Position numbers and translations under genes: made by a program | In this document: positions 6,141-8,374 of the stretch, piece after piece | Numbering within the stretch: position 1 is the stretch's first letter | Layout: each line of letters opens with the position of its first letter | Source: a bacterium | GTDB taxonomy: Bacteria; Spirochaetota; UBA4802; UBA5550 | DNA: 8,374 bases | NCBI GenBank assembly: GCA_024224995.1 | Contig: JAAENB010000232.1 | Coordinates: forward strand, 1 to 8,374 | Reading direction: 5' to 3' | Notes under the pieces: model-generated | The model's database searches: none | The model's input: the letters and a program-made list of their open reading frames with translations, nothing else | What the model was told of the DNA's origin: nothing

Positions 6141-7298
6141 ATGCTGCCTTCTTTTCTTGTTATCGCTCCGCCGGGGGAAAACCGCAGGGTAGATCTTTTT
6201 CAGGAATCATTACTGAAACAGGATCTTCCCCGGGCTCGGGTCCTTTCGTACCTGGATATCATCACCGGGAAGACATCTCTTGAAAAGTATCTTACGCCGG
6301 AGACGGTTATCCGGCTTGAATCTCCGGGGGAGCATTTTGAACTTGAAAAAGAGCTTATCGCCGCAGGAGCAAATACTGCGTGTTCCCGCAGGAACGGGCA
6401 TTGTATAAGCGCGGTCTCTGCCGGGAATCTAACGGAGGAACACGGGCGTATCTATTACCCGGGCCAATGGTTTCGGGGATTCAAGCAGCTTCTTAAAGAG
6501 CTCAAAAGTAAGGCCGGATCTGCCCTGTGGATGAATGATCCCGAAGAGATAGCAATTATGTTCGATAAAGCTCTGTGCAATAAACTGCTTCTCCAAAAGG
6601 GCCTGCCCGTTCCAAAAGCCCTGGGAGCCGTAAGCTCGTATGATGAGCTTCGTGAAAAAATGAAAAAGGCCGGACTTCCCCGGGTCTTTGTGAAGCTTGC
6701 TTCCGGTTCTTCGGCTTCGGGAGTTGTTGCCTATGAAACCGGTGCCAGGGGCGCGAAAGAGCAGGCGCACACTTCCGTGGAATTGATTATGGAAAAGGGC
6801 AGCCCCGTTCTTTATAACTCTCTGAAAGTACGGCGCTATACAAATCATGAAGAAGTAAAAACCATAATAGACTGGCTCTGTGCTGAAGGGGTCCATGTTG
6901 AACAATGGATTCCGAAGTCCGGTTATCAGCATTATTCTTTTGATATCCGGCAGGTAGTTATCGATATGGCAGCGAAACAGAAGGTTGTGAGGCTCAGCAG
7001 ATCTCCCATGACCAATCTGCACCTGGGAAATAAGCGGGGAAACCCGGAAGAGCTGGATCTGGCTCCGGAGACCTGGTCTTTAATCGATGAAACTGCCCGT
7101 GACGCGGCAGGTCTTTTTCCCAACTCTCTTTATGCGGGTGTGGATATTCTCATTCCAAAACAGAGTTCAATTCCGCGCGTTCTTGAAGTTAACGCTTTTG
7201 GCGATCTTTTGCCCGGCATTACCCTGAGCGGTGAAAGTACATACGATTCGGAGATTAAAGCGCTCCTGGCAAAGCGCTCAAGTGGAGAGGCCCCGTGA
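6141..7298 (+). CDS. STM4014-family ATP-grasp protein
   Basis: 385 residues. The N-terminal 130 hold a preceding domain (FLVIAPPGENRRVDLFQ). An ATP-grasp fold follows: FDKALCNKLLLQKGLPVPKAL (141-161, lysine 143); VFVKLASGSSASG (182-194), a nucleotide-binding loop with lysine 185; VEQW (253-256); DIRQVVID (268-275); TNLHLGNKRG (291-300); GVDIL (333-337); and LEVNAFGDLLPG (348-359) with the metal-binding Glu349 and Asn351. The layout resembles RimK/LysX-type ligases, which activate a carboxylate with ATP and join it to an amine; by analogy this enzyme should form an amide-type bond on an unknown substrate. All key acidic and lysine residues appear intact. The start follows the WGR-LRR stop by nine bases with a weak ribosome site, suggesting coupled translation, and the stop overlaps the next start in GTGA. 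I recognise it as STM4014 by its motifs and by its position between STM4015 and STM4013 homologues. Confidence 0.87.
   Translation: MLPSFLVIAPPGENRRVDLFQESLLKQDLPRARVLSYLDIITGKTSLEKYLTPETVIRLESPGEHFELEKELIAAGANTACSRRNGHCISAVSAGNLTEEHGRIYYPGQWFRGFKQLLKELKSKAGSALWMNDPEEIAIMFDKALCNKLLLQKGLPVPKALGAVSSYDELREKMKKAGLPRVFVKLASGSSASGVVAYETGARGAKEQAHTSVELIMEKGSPVLYNSLKVRRYTNHEEVKTIIDWLCAEGVHVEQWIPKSGYQHYSFDIRQVVIDMAAKQKVVRLSRSPMTNLHLGNKRGNPEELDLAPETWSLIDETARDAAGLFPNSLYAGVDILIPKQSSIPRVLEVNAFGDLLPGITLSGESTYDSEIKALLAKRSSGEAP
7284..7287 (+). promoter_or_regulatory. Ribosome binding site that fixes the GTG start of the hydrolase
   Basis: GGAG in the last codons of the ATP-grasp gene lies seven bases before the GTG at 7295. 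The alternative ATG at 7304 would be 16 bases away. This supports GTG and a 4-bp coupled overlap. Confidence 0.6.
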
Positions 7299-8140
7299 GA
7301 GATATGAACCTGATCGTTGGCACTCATGACATTTTGTTTATTACCCTTGATACGCTCCGGTATGACGTGGCGGAGCAGGAGCTTGCCGCGGGGCGCCTGC
7401 CCAATCTTGCCGCGCTTCTTCCGGGCGGCTCCTGGGACAAATGCCATTCTCCGGGGAATTTTACTTATTCGGCTCATACCGCCTTTTTCGCGGGTTTTTT
7501 GCCCACTCCCGCGAAACCGGGCCGGCACAGCCGTTTGTTTGCCGCGGACTTCGAAGGCAGTGAAACCTCTACTACGAGAACCTGCCGCTTCGAGTCTCCG
7601 GATATTGTTACGGGTCTCGCGTCAAAAGGATATCACACTATTTGTATTGGCGGGGTTGGGTTTTTTAACAAGCTTACACCCCTTGGCTCTGTGCTGCCGG
7701 GGCTCTTTGCCGAAAGCCTCTGGAGCCCTGCGCTCGGGGTTGCCGATCCCGATTCTACCCGGAACCAGGTCGCGGCGGCTCTTGATTCTATCAATACCCT
7801 TGACCGGGTTAATCCCGGCAAGCGGGCCTTTTTATTTATCAATGTTTCAGCTCTTCATCAACCGAATTATTTTTATCTTAGAGAGAATAAGGGTGATAAT
7901 CATAGTAAAACAGATTCTATTTTGAGTCACGCGGCCGCGCTTCGTTATGTGGACAGTCAGCTGCCGCCCTTGTTCAAAGCGATGCAAAAACGGGCTCCCC
8001 TTTTTGTGATTATCTGCTCCGATCACGGTACCGCTTACGGGGAAGAGGGGTATGTTGGGCATCGGCTGGGGCATGAGGTTGTGTGGATTGTTCCGTATAA
8101 GGATTTTGTTTTATCCGCCCACTTCGGCTCCGCTCAGTGA
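7295..8140 (+). CDS. STM4013/SEN3800-family hydrolase (alkaline phosphatase superfamily)
   Basis: 281 residues from a GTG start whose bases are shared with the stop of the ATP-grasp gene (GTGA). The protein has the alkaline phosphatase/sulfatase superfamily layout: HDILFITLDTLRYDVA (11-26) with a metal-ligand Asp19; SPGNFTYSAHTAFFAGFLP (52-70), where Thr57 sits at the usual nucleophile position; FINVSALHQPN with a histidine; and CSDHGTAYGEEGY (241-253) followed by GHRLGHEVVW (255-264), giving Asp243, His244, His256 and His260 as likely metal ligands. No signal peptide is present, so it acts in the cytoplasm, unlike most phosphatases of this superfamily. The expected chemistry is hydrolysis or transfer of a phosphate or sulfate ester; the substrate is unknown. 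The length is about normal for STM4013 proteins, ending soon after the conserved VPYKDFVL, so it is complete. GC content is higher than in genes at the left of the window. Confidence 0.87.
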   Translation: MRDMNLIVGTHDILFITLDTLRYDVAEQELAAGRLPNLAALLPGGSWDKCHSPGNFTYSAHTAFFAGFLPTPAKPGRHSRLFAADFEGSETSTTRTCRFESPDIVTGLASKGYHTICIGGVGFFNKLTPLGSVLPGLFAESLWSPALGVADPDSTRNQVAAALDSINTLDRVNPGKRAFLFINVSALHQPNYFYLRENKGDNHSKTDSILSHAAALRYVDSQLPPLFKAMQKRAPLFVIICSDHGTAYGEEGYVGHRLGHEVVWIVPYKDFVLSAHFGSAQ

Positions 8141-8214
8141 CCGGAGGTTCTGTTTCGCAGGTTATACACCTCGTAAGACTCTCAAGAAACTCTTTTTAAA
8201 TAGGGCTGGTTTCC

Positions 8215-8270
8215 GTGACGTTTTTGTGTAGGGGGGAGAGGCATGCCTCGCCCCTACGCAAAAACGTCAC
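8215..8270. repeat. Long near-perfect palindrome (REP/MITE-like)
   Basis: Twenty-base outer arms at 8215-8234 (starting GTGACGTTTTTG) and 8251-8270 (ending CAAAAACGTCAC) are complementary at 19 of 20 positions; the exception would be a G-U pair in RNA. The centre holds the perfect 12-base palindrome GAGGCATGCCTC (8238-8249). No T run follows on either strand, so it is not a standard terminator, though it could stop RNA decay or transcription. GTAGGGG-type palindromes recur as dispersed intergenic repeats in several phyla. Confidence 0.75.
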
Positions 8271-8298
8271 TGAGGGGTAAACCCAAATAAACACCGCA

Positions 8299-8323
8299 TA
8301 GGGCACGGCACGCCGAGCCCCTA
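8299..8323. repeat. Second GTAGGGG-type palindrome, degenerate
   Basis: TAGGG (8299-8303) pairs with CCCTA (8319-8323), and inner CGGC (8306-8309) with GCCG (8312-8315), around a small centre. The outer ends match those of the 8215-8270 palindrome (CCCCTAC at 8318-8324), so both probably belong to one repeat family. Confidence 0.55.
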
Positions 8324-8334
8324 CAGGTATCGCC

Positions 8335-8354
8335 CCCCTCGCAGGGGTAGCTAC
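8335..8354. repeat. Short palindromes CCCCT/AGGGG and GTAGCTAC
   Basis: CCCCT (8335-8339) pairs with AGGGG (8343-8347) over a three-base loop, directly followed by the perfect palindrome GTAGCTAC (8347-8354). These look like fragments of the same repeat cluster and may mark its right side. Confidence 0.35.
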
Positions 8355-8374
8355 ACCTTCCCGGAATCTCCATA

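Larger units (their letters stand above)
8141..8374. other. Gene-free tail of GC-rich palindromes after STM4013
   Basis: No convincing coding sequence is found here. All three plus frames hit stops (for example TAA at 8174-8176, TAG at 8229-8231), and none shows the start of a radical SAM gene. A GGAGG (8143-8147) just after the STM4013 stop has no start codon behind it. From 8215 onward the sequence is dominated by hairpins built on GTAGGGG/CCCCTAC, listed separately. Confidence 0.65.

Noticed and set aside
6429..7022. 197-codon minus ORF opposite the ATP-grasp gene
   Set aside because: The plus frame has complete ATP-grasp motifs; the antisense ORF shows no recognisable domain.
7317..7925. 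202-codon plus ORF inside the hydrolase gene
   Set aside because: A shadow frame in GC-richer DNA; the hydrolase frame holds all the metal-ligand motifs and spans the whole region.
8215..8270. Rho-independent terminator for the STM401x operon
   Set aside because: The stem is strong, but no T run follows on either strand. It fits a dispersed palindromic repeat better, although some attenuation of transcription is possible.
8299..8354. CRISPR-like array in the tail
   Set aside because: The repeated elements are palindromes of differing length and sequence without uniform direct repeats or regular spacers.

Overview
This looks like an accessory stretch of a Gram-negative bacterial chromosome. 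A lipoprotein and a receptor with a large extracytoplasmic domain imply an envelope with a periplasm. The 7TM-DISM receptor joined to a SpoIIAB/RsbW-type ATPase, next to TPR and lipoprotein genes, is a style common in Spirochaetota. That placement is an inference with low to moderate confidence; no rRNA or other marker gene is present.

Left block (1-2906, minus strand). A sigma70-type promoter (2946-2973) drives a two-gene operon: a DUF6279-type lipoprotein with a TTG start, then a 7TM-DISM sensor whose start overlaps the lipoprotein stop by one base (TAATG). The sensor runs off the window after 680 codons. It carries a signal peptide, a DISMED2-like periplasmic domain, seven membrane helices, a PAS-like region and a GHKL ATPase with intact N, G1 and G2 boxes. 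The ATPase resembles an anti-sigma-factor serine kinase, so the pair probably senses something outside the membrane and passes it to a partner-switching pathway.

Middle block (2907-5057). A divergently oriented small membrane protein (DUF6122-like, plus) runs tail to tail into a 477-residue TPR protein (minus). The 3' ends overlap by 6 bp, and the plus-strand terminator hairpin lies inside the TPR coding region. Between the TPR gene and the next operon are a minus promoter, a small inverted repeat, a GGGGACA/TGTCCCC palindrome and AT-rich promoter-like DNA on the plus strand.

Right block (5058-8140, plus). Three tightly packed genes match the conserved but functionally uncharacterised STM4015-STM4014-STM4013 set: a WGR domain fused to a leucine-rich-repeat protein, an ATP-grasp enzyme, and an alkaline-phosphatase-superfamily hydrolase. 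The spacings are 9 bp, then a 4-bp GTGA overlap. In other bacteria this set usually continues into two radical SAM genes (STM4012, STM4011). Here the 234 bases after STM4013 contain no gene, only GC-rich palindromes built on GTAGGGG/CCCCTAC. The operon is therefore either interrupted by a repeat cluster or resumes beyond the window. GC content is visibly higher in this block than in the left half.

The STM401x cluster is the best candidate for an undescribed system. Its enzymes suggest ATP-dependent ligation plus phospho- or sulfo-ester chemistry on an unknown substrate, with the WGR-LRR protein as a binding or scaffold subunit.
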